Positions 1-8,497 of a stretch of 64,000 nucleotides of DNA are shown in pieces; within the stretch, counting starts at the first letter, position 1, and every line of letters begins with the position of its first letter. Source of the stretch: Limnohabitans sp. Jir72 (GTDB lineage: Bacteria; Pseudomonadota; Gammaproteobacteria; Burkholderiales; Burkholderiaceae_C); the NCBI RefSeq assembly GCF_003063575.1, contig NZ_NESC01000006.1, forward strand, positions 186,001 through 250,000, in the 5' to 3' direction. A program made the position numbers and the translations under genes. The notes beneath the pieces are model-generated. The model ran no database searches. It was not told where the DNA came from and saw nothing but the letters and a program-made list of their open reading frames with translations.

Positions 1-29
1 TCGACTGAGCCGAGGAACAAGCTGGCAAC

Positions 30-63
30 AAAGCCCCGGCATTTTTTGAAATGCCGGGGCTTT
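30..63 (+). terminator. Strong intrinsic terminator-like hairpin (AAAGCCCCGGCATTT / TTTG / AAATGCCGGGGCTTT)
   Basis: Perfect 15-bp arms with a 4-nt loop, followed by TTTGCGTCTTTT; lies upstream of hsdR. Confidence 0.85.
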
Positions 64-83
64 GCGTCTTTTGGGCCCCTAGA

Positions 84-2894
84 ATGGACGCCATAGTTCT
101 AAAAACCCCCCCACTTGCCGGAATGACCCCCGAAGCCAAAGCCCGAGTCCAGATTGACCAACTCTTGCAAGCCGCTGGCTGGCACGTTTGCAACATCGAC
201 CAAGTCAATCTGCATGCAGCGCAGGGCGTGGCCATCCGTGAATTCCCGCTCAACCCCGGCCACGGCTTTGCCGACTACCTGCTGTATGTGAATGGCAAAG
301 CCTGCGGCGTGATCGAGGCCAAGAAAGAAGGCGTCACCCTCAAAGGCGTGGAGGCGCAGTCCGAGCGCTATGCCCAGGGCCTGCCCGCTGCCTTGCCCGC
401 TTGGCGCAGGCCGTTGCCGTTTTTGTTCGAGTCCACTGGAGTGGAGACCCAATTCACCAACGGGCTGGACCCGCAGCCTCGCTCGCGCCGGGTGTTTGCC
501 TTTTACCGGCCCGACTTGCTGGCGCAGTGGCTGCACATGCTGCCCCCGGCGGCTGGCCCGCAGGCTGCCAACGAAGCGCCATCCACCTTTTTGGCCCGCA
601 TGCGCGACATGCCCGAGCTGGTCACCCAATGGGGGCAGGGCGGAGCCAACTACCAGCTGTGGCCTGCGCAAATCAAGGCGGTGCAAAACCTTGAGAAAAG
701 CCTGGCCGCCAACAAACCCAAAGCCCTGATTCAAATGGCCACGGGCAGCGGCAAAACCTTCACGGCCATCAGCTTCATTTACCGCCTCATCAAGTTTGGT
801 GGTGCGCGGCGCGTGCTGTTTTTGGTGGATCGGGGCAACCTGGGCCGCCAGACCAAAAAAGAGTTTGACCAATACGCCAGCCCCTACAACAGCTACAAGT
901 TTGGCGAAGAGTTCATCGTGCAGCACCTGCAAGGCAACCAGGTGGACACCAGCGCCCGCGTGGTCATTTGCACCATCCAGCGCATGTTCAGCTTGCTCAA
1001 AGGCAAAGAGCTGCCGCCCGAGGCCGACGAAGAAAGCGCCGAAGGCGCAGAGAGCCTATTCAAAGACCCCGAGCCCATTGGCTACAACCCAGCATTTCCC
1101 ATCGAGCTGTTTGACATCGTTGTCACCGACGAGGCGCACCGCAGCATCTACAACCTGTGGCGGCAAGTGCTGGAGTATTACGACTCGTATCTGGTGGGCC
1201 TGACCGCCACGCCCAACAAACAAACCTTTGGCTTCTTCAACCAAAACTTGGTCATGGAATACGGCCACACCCAAGCCGTGGCCGATGGGGTGAACGTCAA
1301 CTACGACGTGTACCGCATCCAAACCGAAGTGACCGAAAAAGGTGCGAAGGTCGAGAAGGGCTTTTGGCTTGAGACGGTAGACAAAGCTACCCGACGCAAA
1401 AGCGCTTGGCAGCTCGACGAAGACTTTGAATACGACCCCGCCGAGCTGGACCGCAGCGTGCAAACGCCGGACCAGGTCCGCAAAGTCATCACCACCTTCC
1501 GTGACCGGTTGCACACCGAAATCTTCCCCGGCCGCACCGAGGTGCCCAAGACGCTGGTCTTTGCCAAAGACGACAACCACGCCGAAAAGATTGTGGAAAT
1601 CCTGCGCGAAGAATTTGGCAAGGGCAACGAGTTTGCGCAAAAGATCACCTACCGCACCACAGGCACCAAGCCCGAAGACTTGATCAGCGCGTTTCGCAAC
1701 AGCTACTTTCCGCGAGTGGCCGTGACGGTGGACATGATCGCCACCGGCACCGACATCAAGCCGGTGGAAATTGTGGTGTTCATGCGAAGCGTCAAAAGCC
1801 GCAGCTTCTTTGAGCAGATGAAAGGCCGTGGCGTGCGTGTGTGCAACCCGGCCGACCTGCAAGCCGTCACGCCCGATGCCAAGGTGAAAGACCACTTTGT
1901 GATCGTGGACGCCGTGGGCGTGTGCGAGCGCGACAAAACCGACAGCCGCCCCATGGACACCAAGAAAACCGTGCCATTGGACAAACTGCTGCAAGCCGTG
2001 AGCTTGGGCAACGTGGAGGACGAGGTGCTGAGCAGCGTGGCCGCCCGCCTGGCCCGGCTAGACAAAGACCTGAGCCCCGCCGATCACGCCAAAGTGCTGG
2101 AAGCCAGCGGCGGCAAAAGCCTGCGCGACATGGCCAGCGGCATCGTGCAAGCGCTGAACGTGGATGACGATACATCGCCCGTTGAAGCCGAAGCCAAAAA
2201 GGTGGAAGCCGCCAAACCCTTTGCCAACCCCGAGTTGCGCACCTTGATCTTGCAGCTGCGCCAAAAGGCCGACCAAGTGGTGGACATCGTCACGCAAGAC
2301 ACGCTGCTGCACGCGGGCTTCAGCGAAGCCGCAAGCGAACGCGCCAAAGGACTGGTGCAAAGCTTTGAAGCTTTCATTGCCCAGCACAAAGACGAAATCA
2401 CGGCGCTGCAAATTTTGTACAACCGCCCCAGCCGCGCCCCGCTGACCTACCGCGACATCAAAGCACTGGCCGACGCGCTGCACGCGCCGCCACACCTGAT
2501 CGACGAAAGCCAGCTGTGGCAAGCCTATGCCGCGCTGAACAAAACCAAAGTGAAGGGTGCCAGCCAACGCCGCCTGTTGACCGACTTGGTCAGCCTGGTG
2601 CGCTTTGCCATGCAGCAAGACAACGAGCTGGTGCCTTACCCCGAACGCGTGCAAGGCAACTACAACGCGTGGCTGGCCCAACAACAAGCGGCCAAAGGCC
2701 ACACCTTTAACGCCGAACAACTGCACTGGCTGGAAATGATCAGAGACCACATCGCCGCGAATCTGGGCATAGAGCCCGACGACTTTGAAACGGCCCCCTT
2801 CTTGGGTAAGGGCGGCCTGGGCAAAGTGCATCAGCTGTTTGGTGCGGAGTTGACGCAGGTGATTGAGGCGATGAATCGGGAGTTGGTGGCGTGA
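84..2894 (+). CDS. hsdR: Type I restriction endonuclease R subunit (EcoEI-like, DEAD/helicase)
   Basis: Walker A 'MATGSGKTFTA', DEAH-type 'VTDEAHRS', 'VGLTATPNKQT', 'QMKGRGVRV'; C-terminal region as in EcoEI R. ATG 84 (or 123) is preferred over the ORF start at 51, which lies inside the terminator. Confidence 0.93.
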   Translation: MDAIVLKTPPLAGMTPEAKARVQIDQLLQAAGWHVCNIDQVNLHAAQGVAIREFPLNPGHGFADYLLYVNGKACGVIEAKKEGVTLKGVEAQSERYAQGLPAALPAWRRPLPFLFESTGVETQFTNGLDPQPRSRRVFAFYRPDLLAQWLHMLPPAAGPQAANEAPSTFLARMRDMPELVTQWGQGGANYQLWPAQIKAVQNLEKSLAANKPKALIQMATGSGKTFTAISFIYRLIKFGGARRVLFLVDRGNLGRQTKKEFDQYASPYNSYKFGEEFIVQHLQGNQVDTSARVVICTIQRMFSLLKGKELPPEADEESAEGAESLFKDPEPIGYNPAFPIELFDIVVTDEAHRSIYNLWRQVLEYYDSYLVGLTATPNKQTFGFFNQNLVMEYGHTQAVADGVNVNYDVYRIQTEVTEKGAKVEKGFWLETVDKATRRKSAWQLDEDFEYDPAELDRSVQTPDQVRKVITTFRDRLHTEIFPGRTEVPKTLVFAKDDNHAEKIVEILREEFGKGNEFAQKITYRTTGTKPEDLISAFRNSYFPRVAVTVDMIATGTDIKPVEIVVFMRSVKSRSFFEQMKGRGVRVCNPADLQAVTPDAKVKDHFVIVDAVGVCERDKTDSRPMDTKKTVPLDKLLQAVSLGNVEDEVLSSVAARLARLDKDLSPADHAKVLEASGGKSLRDMASGIVQALNVDDDTSPVEAEAKKVEAAKPFANPELRTLILQLRQKADQVVDIVTQDTLLHAGFSEAASERAKGLVQSFEAFIAQHKDEITALQILYNRPSRAPLTYRDIKALADALHAPPHLIDESQLWQAYAALNKTKVKGASQRRLLTDLVSLVRFAMQQDNELVPYPERVQGNYNAWLAQQQAAKGHTFNAEQLHWLEMIRDHIAANLGIEPDDFETAPFLGKGGLGKVHQLFGAELTQVIEAMNRELVA

Positions 2895-4126
2895 GTAAGG
2901 ACCAATCTGCAGAGATGATGTCCCGCCCATTGCCGAAAGGGTGGAGTTGGGTTCCCTTGGGACAGTACGTTGAAAACCATGACGGGCGAAGAGTACCTAT
3001 TTCACGGAGCGAGCGTGAGTCGCGTCAAGGAGCTTTTCCGTACTACGGGGCATCTGGTGTTATTGACACCATTGATGGATTCACACATGAAGGTGAATTT
3101 GTTTTGATTGGCGAGGATGGCGCGAATCTGCTCACACGCTCAAAGCCACTTGCGTTTCTGACTCGCGGCAAGGTCTGGGTCAACAACCATGCACATGTCT
3201 TGCGCTGCAAGCCCGGATTCTCAAATGCGTATCTGGCTTATTACATCAACTCAATCAACTTATCGGCATATGTGACTGGTACAGCTCAGCCCAAGTTGAG
3301 TCAATCCATGATGAACAAAATTCCGATTCCTGTTGCACCGCCGGAGCAGCAAACAGAAATCGTCGCCGAGATTGAAAAACAGTTCTCCCGCCTTGACGAA
3401 GCCGTTGCCAACCTCCAGCGCGTCAAAGCCAACCTCAAACGCTACAAAGCCTCCGTCCTCAAAGCCGCCGTCGAAGGCCGCCTCGTCGAAACCAAGGGCG
3501 AATGGCGGATGTCAACACTCGGAGACGAGGGATCGATCGCCGGCGGTTTGACCAAGAATCAAAAGCGCAACGACCTGCCGCTGAAGCTGCCTTATCTGCG
3601 AGTGGCGAACGTTTACGCCAATGAGCTGAGGCTGGACGACATCGAATACATCGGCGTCGCAGAGAAGGAGCTGGAAAAACTGCTTGTGCAAAAGGGTGAC
3701 TTGCTGGTGGTCGAGGGCAACGGGAGTCCGGACCAAATTGGCCGGGTGGCGCTGTGGAATGATGCGATTCCGAACTGTGTTCATCAGAACCACCTCATTA
3801 AGATTCGTTTTGGCGACGGGGTTTTGTCGGAATGGGCGCTGGTATGGATGCTCTCTCCAGTCGGTCGACGTGCGATCGAGCAGGTATCTGTCTCCACCTC
3901 GGGCTTGCACACCTTGAGCGTGGGCAAGGTCTCCCGCTTGCCAATCGGCGTCCCCTCGCTTGAAGAGCAATTTCGCATCGTTGCAGAGGTCGACCGTCAG
4001 CTTTCGGTCTTGCGCGGCATGGTCACTGCGGTGGACGCCAACCTACAGCGCTCTAAGTCACTTCGTCAATCCATCCTCACCAATGCCTTTTTCTCACCTT
4101 CGCCCATTGAAGGTTCCACCGCCTGA
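2891..4126 (+). CDS. hsdS: Type I restriction specificity subunit S
   Basis: Two target-recognition-domain-like halves separated by conserved coiled-coil regions ('PPEQQTEIVAEIEKQFSRLDEAVANLQRVKANLKRYKASVLKAAVEGRLV' and 'PSLEEQFRIVAEVDRQL'). GTG start overlaps the hsdR stop by 4 nt. Confidence 0.92.
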   Translation: MSKDQSAEMMSRPLPKGWSWVPLGQYVENHDGRRVPISRSERESRQGAFPYYGASGVIDTIDGFTHEGEFVLIGEDGANLLTRSKPLAFLTRGKVWVNNHAHVLRCKPGFSNAYLAYYINSINLSAYVTGTAQPKLSQSMMNKIPIPVAPPEQQTEIVAEIEKQFSRLDEAVANLQRVKANLKRYKASVLKAAVEGRLVETKGEWRMSTLGDEGSIAGGLTKNQKRNDLPLKLPYLRVANVYANELRLDDIEYIGVAEKELEKLLVQKGDLLVVEGNGSPDQIGRVALWNDAIPNCVHQNHLIKIRFGDGVLSEWALVWMLSPVGRRAIEQVSVSTSGLHTLSVGKVSRLPIGVPSLEEQFRIVAEVDRQLSVLRGMVTAVDANLQRSKSLRQSILTNAFFSPSPIEGSTA

Positions 4127-4139
4127 CTACCGAACCCTT

Positions 4140-5474
4140 ATGACCAGCAACCTGCAGATCCGCCACGAAACGCTGACCATCGCCGACCTTGTGAGTCGCT
4201 ATGAAAATGGCGCGCTGAACCTTTCACCCACGTTTCAGCGTAAGTCAGTCTGGCGTGACAAGGACCGGACTTTGCTCATCCAGAGCCTGCTCGGTGGATT
4301 TCCAATCCCTGCGATTTTTCTGTATAGACGTCATGACGGGCATAGGCCCTGCTATGACGTGATCGACGGTAAGCAGCGCCTGGAAACCATCTTCCGTTTC
4401 ATGGGCGCCATGCGTGGTGCCTTTTCGGTCAAGGCCGAGGTGACGGGATTGGATGGTGTGCAGCAGTTAAGTTCGAGTTCCCTCAAGCGCAATCGCCAGC
4501 ACATGTCCCTCATTCGTCCTCGACTAGATGGTTACCGAATTCCCGTAATCGAGGTCGATGGTGATCTGAGCGATATCGTCGAACTGTTCGTGCGTATCAA
4601 CTCGACTGGCAAGACCTTAACCACTCAGGAGCGCCGGAACGCCCGCTATTCGGGTTCCGAACTGTTGAAAGCGGCCACATCGCTGGCGAATAAGCTGGAG
4701 CCAAAATTCACCGCGCTGGGTGTGTTCAACGAAGCCCAGCGTTCCCGCATGAAGCATGTTGAGTTTTGTGCCGAGATCATCCTAAGCCTGCATCAGGGCG
4801 ATGTGCTCAACAAGAAAGCTGCAGTGGACCGGGTCATGGCCGCTTCGTCTATCCCCCCAGCCCAGCTCAGGAAAAGCGTCGCTGCCGCGTTTGCCGTGGT
4901 GGGCCGTGTGGCGCGCATGTTCCCCGAGCTGAAGACCACGCGTTTCCATCAACTGGTGGACTTCTATTCCTTAGTCGTGCTCGTGGCCAAACTGCAGACC
5001 GAGGGTGCCATCCTGATCGAACGCAAACGAAATCAACTGGCCTGGGATTTGTTGAAAGCTTTTGGGGTGGAGGTAGACAGGGTGCGGGAGCAGCAGCGCA
5101 AGGTGCAGGGCGCCGTGGAAGGTCAGGAGTTGTACCGGGATTACCTGATGACTGTGTCTCAAATGACGGACGATGTCAGTCAGCGCCGGCATCGCGAGAA
5201 GATCCTGCGCGCCGTTATAGGTCCGGTGTTTGCCTCTCGCGATGCCCAGCGCGGCTTCACGCCCGAGCAACGACGGCTGCTTTGGAACTCCTCTGCCGAC
5301 AAAAAGTGCAGCGATTGTGGTGAGAAGCTGTCTTGGGAGAACTTCAGCATCGACCATGTGGACCCACATTCGCGGGGTGGCCGATCCACCTTGGATAATG
5401 CTGCACTGGTGTGCAAGCCCTGCAATTCGTCCATGGGCAATCGGCGACCCACACGTCGTACCACTACCAATTGA
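4140..5474 (+). CDS. DUF262 domain protein with C-terminal HNH endonuclease (GmrSD-like)
   Basis: N-terminal DUF262 signature 'LSPTFQRKSVWRDKDRTLLIQSLLGGFPIPAIFL...DGKQRLETIFRF'; C-terminal 'CSDCGEKLSWENFSIDHVDPHSRGGRSTLDNAALVCKPCNSSMGNR' (CxxC-DHV-CxxC HNH). Confidence 0.9.
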   Translation: MTSNLQIRHETLTIADLVSRYENGALNLSPTFQRKSVWRDKDRTLLIQSLLGGFPIPAIFLYRRHDGHRPCYDVIDGKQRLETIFRFMGAMRGAFSVKAEVTGLDGVQQLSSSSLKRNRQHMSLIRPRLDGYRIPVIEVDGDLSDIVELFVRINSTGKTLTTQERRNARYSGSELLKAATSLANKLEPKFTALGVFNEAQRSRMKHVEFCAEIILSLHQGDVLNKKAAVDRVMAASSIPPAQLRKSVAAAFAVVGRVARMFPELKTTRFHQLVDFYSLVVLVAKLQTEGAILIERKRNQLAWDLLKAFGVEVDRVREQQRKVQGAVEGQELYRDYLMTVSQMTDDVSQRRHREKILRAVIGPVFASRDAQRGFTPEQRRLLWNSSADKKCSDCGEKLSWENFSIDHVDPHSRGGRSTLDNAALVCKPCNSSMGNRRPTRRTTTN

Positions 5475-5484
5475 AGCGGGCATT

Positions 5485-6366
5485 GTGAGCGCTTCGCAGC
5501 CTTTCTCCCTGCGCATCTTCGTCGCCGACGGCGACCCCGATGGCCTGCGCATCGTCGAGCGGTCCAACTGGGTCGGCCGTGCGCTGGTGTTTCCTCGTGC
5601 GGCCTGGGCGCAACCCAGCGTGTCCACCCGGCCCGAGCTGCAGCAAACGGGCGTGTACCTGCTGCTGGGGCCGCGTGAAGACGGCGAGGGTGACCGGCTC
5701 TACATTGGCGAGGGCGACCCGATCAAGCCGCGCCTGACCACGCACCACAGCGGCACTTTCCAAAAAGACTTCTGGACACGGGCGATCTGTTTTGTCTCCA
5801 TGGGCCAAGGCCTCAACAAAGCGCATGTGCAGTTTCTGGAGTCCAACTTGATCCGCCTGGCCAAGCAGGCCAAGCGGGTGCCGCTGGATGTGGAGAATAA
5901 AAAGAACGAGACCGAGCCCACCCTCAGCGAGGCCGACCGCGCCGACATGCAGGTGTTTTTGCAGCACATGCTGGGCATGCTGCCAGTGCTGGGTGTGCAT
6001 GCTTTCGAGCAGCCACCCCATGCCCCCGCCGCCAGTGCGCCACAGCTGACGTGCAAGGGCAAAGGCCTGTTGGCCCGTGGCTATGAATCCACCCAGGGTT
6101 TTGTGGTCAAGGCGGGTTCGCAGGCGGCGGCGCAAGCGGTGCCTTCGGTTCCGCCCGGCACCTTGGCTTTGCGTGAGCAATTGCAGGATCTGGGTGTGCT
6201 GGTTGAGCAGGGCAACACTTACGCATTCACACAGGACTATGCCTTCAGTTCACCCAGCACAGCGGCCAGTGTGTTGCTCGGCCGAAGTGCCAACGGGCGG
6301 CTGGAGTGGAAGGACGCGCAGGGACACTCGCTTAAGGTGTTGCAGGAGGATGGGCGATATGACTGA
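5485..6366 (+). CDS. GIY-YIG nuclease family protein with C-terminal DUF4357
   Basis: 'GVYLLLGPREDGEGDRLYIGEG...' followed by H and 'FLESNLI'; C-terminal 'FSSPSTAASVLLGRSANGRLEWKDAQG' typical of DUF4357. In-frame GTG at 5485, 10 nt after the previous stop. Confidence 0.85.
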   Translation: MSASQPFSLRIFVADGDPDGLRIVERSNWVGRALVFPRAAWAQPSVSTRPELQQTGVYLLLGPREDGEGDRLYIGEGDPIKPRLTTHHSGTFQKDFWTRAICFVSMGQGLNKAHVQFLESNLIRLAKQAKRVPLDVENKKNETEPTLSEADRADMQVFLQHMLGMLPVLGVHAFEQPPHAPAASAPQLTCKGKGLLARGYESTQGFVVKAGSQAAAQAVPSVPPGTLALREQLQDLGVLVEQGNTYAFTQDYAFSSPSTAASVLLGRSANGRLEWKDAQGHSLKVLQEDGRYD

Positions 6367-6501
6367 CAAACCCGCTTGTTGCTGCCCCGTTTTGCCGCTC
6401 GGTTCCAACTGCTGCAATGAGTCGTGTTGGTTCAAAACTGTCCGTTCAAAAGGGTTTTTGGGCGTAAACCCTAATGACATGTCGACGATAAATGTTAAGC
6501 T

Positions 6502-6999
6502 ATGCCTAAACAACTGTATGTTTTAACCGAGATCAAATTGAGTGACTTTGAGCCAGGTATGGTGTCTGCTCAAGGACGATTCAAGTTGGTTTCGGCATGC
6601 TCAGACGCCAATCGCAGAGAGTCGGCGATGGTGTTTGAGACTGTTCAGGGTATGCATGGTAATGATCAAAGACAGGCCTTGTTCGGCTTAAAAATGCTCT
6701 TGAAGTTGGCCCAGTTGGGCAAACCGTTCAATCAGCTTGCAGACGCGAAGGCGGTGCATGAAGCGTTTGACCCTTTTTACTGTGATGTAACCAAAAAGAA
6801 CGAAACAGTGTGGCGATACAGACATGGCGACATTCGGATTTTGTTTTATTACGCGGCAGACAAGGTGGTCTTGTTGACGCACACACTGCCTAAACGGACT
6901 GACAAGCTTTCAGCAAAAGACATCAAAGTGGCCAAACAGGCCGTGGTTGATTTTTTGACAGCGTCCCGATCTGCAGCGGGTCTGCAGTGGATTGAATGA
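6502..6999 (+). CDS. higB: Type II toxin, HigB/RelE-ParE superfamily (TAC toxin)
   Basis: 'VWRYRHGDIRILFYYAADKVVLLTHTLPKRTDKLSAKDIKVAKQAVVDF' matches the RelE/HigB core; first gene of a toxin-antitoxin-chaperone order. Confidence 0.75.
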   Translation: MPKQLYVLTEIKLSDFEPGMVSAQGRFKLVSACSDANRRESAMVFETVQGMHGNDQRQALFGLKMLLKLAQLGKPFNQLADAKAVHEAFDPFYCDVTKKNETVWRYRHGDIRILFYYAADKVVLLTHTLPKRTDKLSAKDIKVAKQAVVDFLTASRSAAGLQWIE

Positions 7000-7011
7000 A
7001 GTGAGATAACG

Positions 7012-7488
7012 ATGGAACACAAACCTCTTTTTGGCGACTTGATTGCAGCCCATGAAGGGTTGGCGGAAGAGTTCAAAGCCGTGGATGTGGCGGCAGATTT
7101 AACGCTGCTGTTGCACCACGCTGGCAAATCGCGGGCTGATCTTGCGCGTGCACTGGGTTGGAGCCGTGCTCGTGTGACGCAAGTGCTGTCTGGCCATGAA
7201 AACCTCACCGTTCAGACCATTGCTGCCGTCACCAAGGCCTTGGGGTTCACCTTCGATGCGGTTTTTCGCAAGACAGGTGCGCCTGCAGCGATTCAGCTCT
7301 GGGAAGCGCAGGCCACTTTGGCACTGGACATGGTGGATGCGCCGGACTTGCAAGAGTGGATGAGCCGCAAAACCATGAAGCCCATGGCAGGCCGGTTTAC
7401 TGGTGCCATGGAGTTCGTGTACTTTGACACTGAACTTGATTCATCAAACCAAGACCTGATGTTCCTGGGAGAACCTTGTGCAGCTTAG
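7012..7488 (+). CDS. higA: HigA-like XRE-family antitoxin with C-terminal extension
   Basis: HTH 'LHHAGKSRADLARALGWSRARVTQVLSGHENLTVQTIAAVTKALGFTFD', plus a ~60-aa C-terminal extension; 12 nt downstream of the toxin stop. Confidence 0.82.
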   Translation: MEHKPLFGDLIAAHEGLAEEFKAVDVAADLTLLLHHAGKSRADLARALGWSRARVTQVLSGHENLTVQTIAAVTKALGFTFDAVFRKTGAPAAIQLWEAQATLALDMVDAPDLQEWMSRKTMKPMAGRFTGAMEFVYFDTELDSSNQDLMFLGEPCAA

Positions 7489-8011
7489 TCCTTTGCAGTT
7501 GATGGAGTACACGTTTGACGGCGTGTCGGTGATGCCTGTGGATGGGTATGAGGCAGACCCCGCGTTTGCACCGGGCTTGGTGTTTTTCCCCGGAAAATTG
7601 GCAATGTCTGCCGATACGGGGTTGGCGTTGCTGGATGAGCAGGAGAAATACTCAGATTTCGGCGTCAAACTGACCTTGCGGGTTGGACCTAAAGAGGGGA
7701 CGCAAGCGCCATACAACATTCAGGTTTCTGTACGTGGCACTGTGCGCATGCATTTGACACAAGCCCAAGGTCAATCCGAAGAGCGTCGTGTTCGCGCATT
7801 GGTGAATGGGGCATCTCTTTTGTACGGTGCTGTGCGGGAGATGGTGAGCACCATCACAAGCCGCTCCGCACATGGGCCGCTGTTGCTGCCCTCATTGAGC
7901 TTTCAGGACTTGGCCAACCAACAGCCTGATTCGCTGGCGTCAGCTGCATTGCCAGCGGCTGCGCCCGCAAAGCGCAAAAAGGCGGTTGCACGAACCAAAC
8001 CCAAGGTTTGA
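7478..8011 (+). CDS. SecB-like chaperone of a toxin-antitoxin-chaperone (TAC) cassette
   Basis: 'LSPLQLMEYTFDGVSVMPVDGYEADP...' and C-terminal 'LYGAVREMVSTITSRSAHGPLLLPSLSFQDL' resemble SecB-like folds; GTG start overlaps higA by 11 nt. Confidence 0.72.
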   Translation: MQLSPLQLMEYTFDGVSVMPVDGYEADPAFAPGLVFFPGKLAMSADTGLALLDEQEKYSDFGVKLTLRVGPKEGTQAPYNIQVSVRGTVRMHLTQAQGQSEERRVRALVNGASLLYGAVREMVSTITSRSAHGPLLLPSLSFQDLANQQPDSLASAALPAAAPAKRKKAVARTKPKV

Positions 8012-8102
8012 GACTGCGTCCTTTCCTCTTGTGTTTCATAAAGTGCTCTGCTGGCCGGTACTCCCCCCATCGTTCGGGTTACACCCCTCTAAGAATGATG
8101 AA

Positions 8103-8171
8103 ACTCCCCTCAATGCTCCCCTCATTTGGAAGGGGACTCCCCTCATTTGAACTCTGTACTCCCCTCATTTG
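8103..8171 (+). repeat. Direct repeats of CTCCCCTCATTTG, 3 exact copies and 1 imperfect, spaced ~21-22 bp
   Basis: Exact copies at 8116-8128, 8137-8149 and 8159-8171; degenerate 'CTCCCCTCAATG' at 8104-8115. Confidence 0.85.
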
Positions 8172-8207
8172 CGAATGAATCAATACACGATCTTTGGAAA
8201 GCCAGCC

Positions 8208-8441
8208 ATGTTGATCAAACTCAATGCCAGAAACCAGATCACGCTGCCCAAGAGCCTGATGCAAGCGGTGGGGCCGACCGACTGCTTTGATGTCGAAACC
8301 AAGGGCGGACAGATCGTTTTGACGCCTGTGCGCTTCTTCGCAGCCGATGCATTGCGAGCAAAACTGGCCGAACTGGGCATCACAGAGACCGATACGACCG
8401 CAGCCGTTGATTGGGCGAGGGCGCAAGCGCCAACCACTTGA
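8208..8441 (+). CDS. AbrB/MazE/SpoVT-family DNA-binding protein (orphan antitoxin-like)
   Basis: 'MLIKLNARNQITLPKSLMQAVGPTDCFDVETKGGQIVLTPVRF' is a swapped-hairpin AbrB motif. ATG 8208 is preceded by TTGGAAAG; an alternative ATG is at 8175. No adjacent PIN or MazF toxin. Confidence 0.75.
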   Translation: MLIKLNARNQITLPKSLMQAVGPTDCFDVETKGGQIVLTPVRFFAADALRAKLAELGITETDTTAAVDWARAQAPTT

Positions 8442-8497
8442 GTCCATACGCTATTCGTGAACAGCGAATGAGCTTTTAAATTTTTGATTTCCCCCGA

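Noticed and set aside
51-83. Upstream start of the hsdR ORF at 51
   Set aside because: It lies inside the terminator hairpin; ATG 84 or 123 is more plausible.
3960-4139. N-terminal 60 aa of the DUF262 ORF in the track
   Set aside because: This segment overlaps the hsdS 3' end out of frame; homology-like sequence begins at ATG 4140.
8103-8171. CTCCCCTCATTTG repeats as a CRISPR array
   Set aside because: 13-bp repeats with 8-9 bp gaps do not fit CRISPR repeat/spacer sizes, and there are no cas genes.
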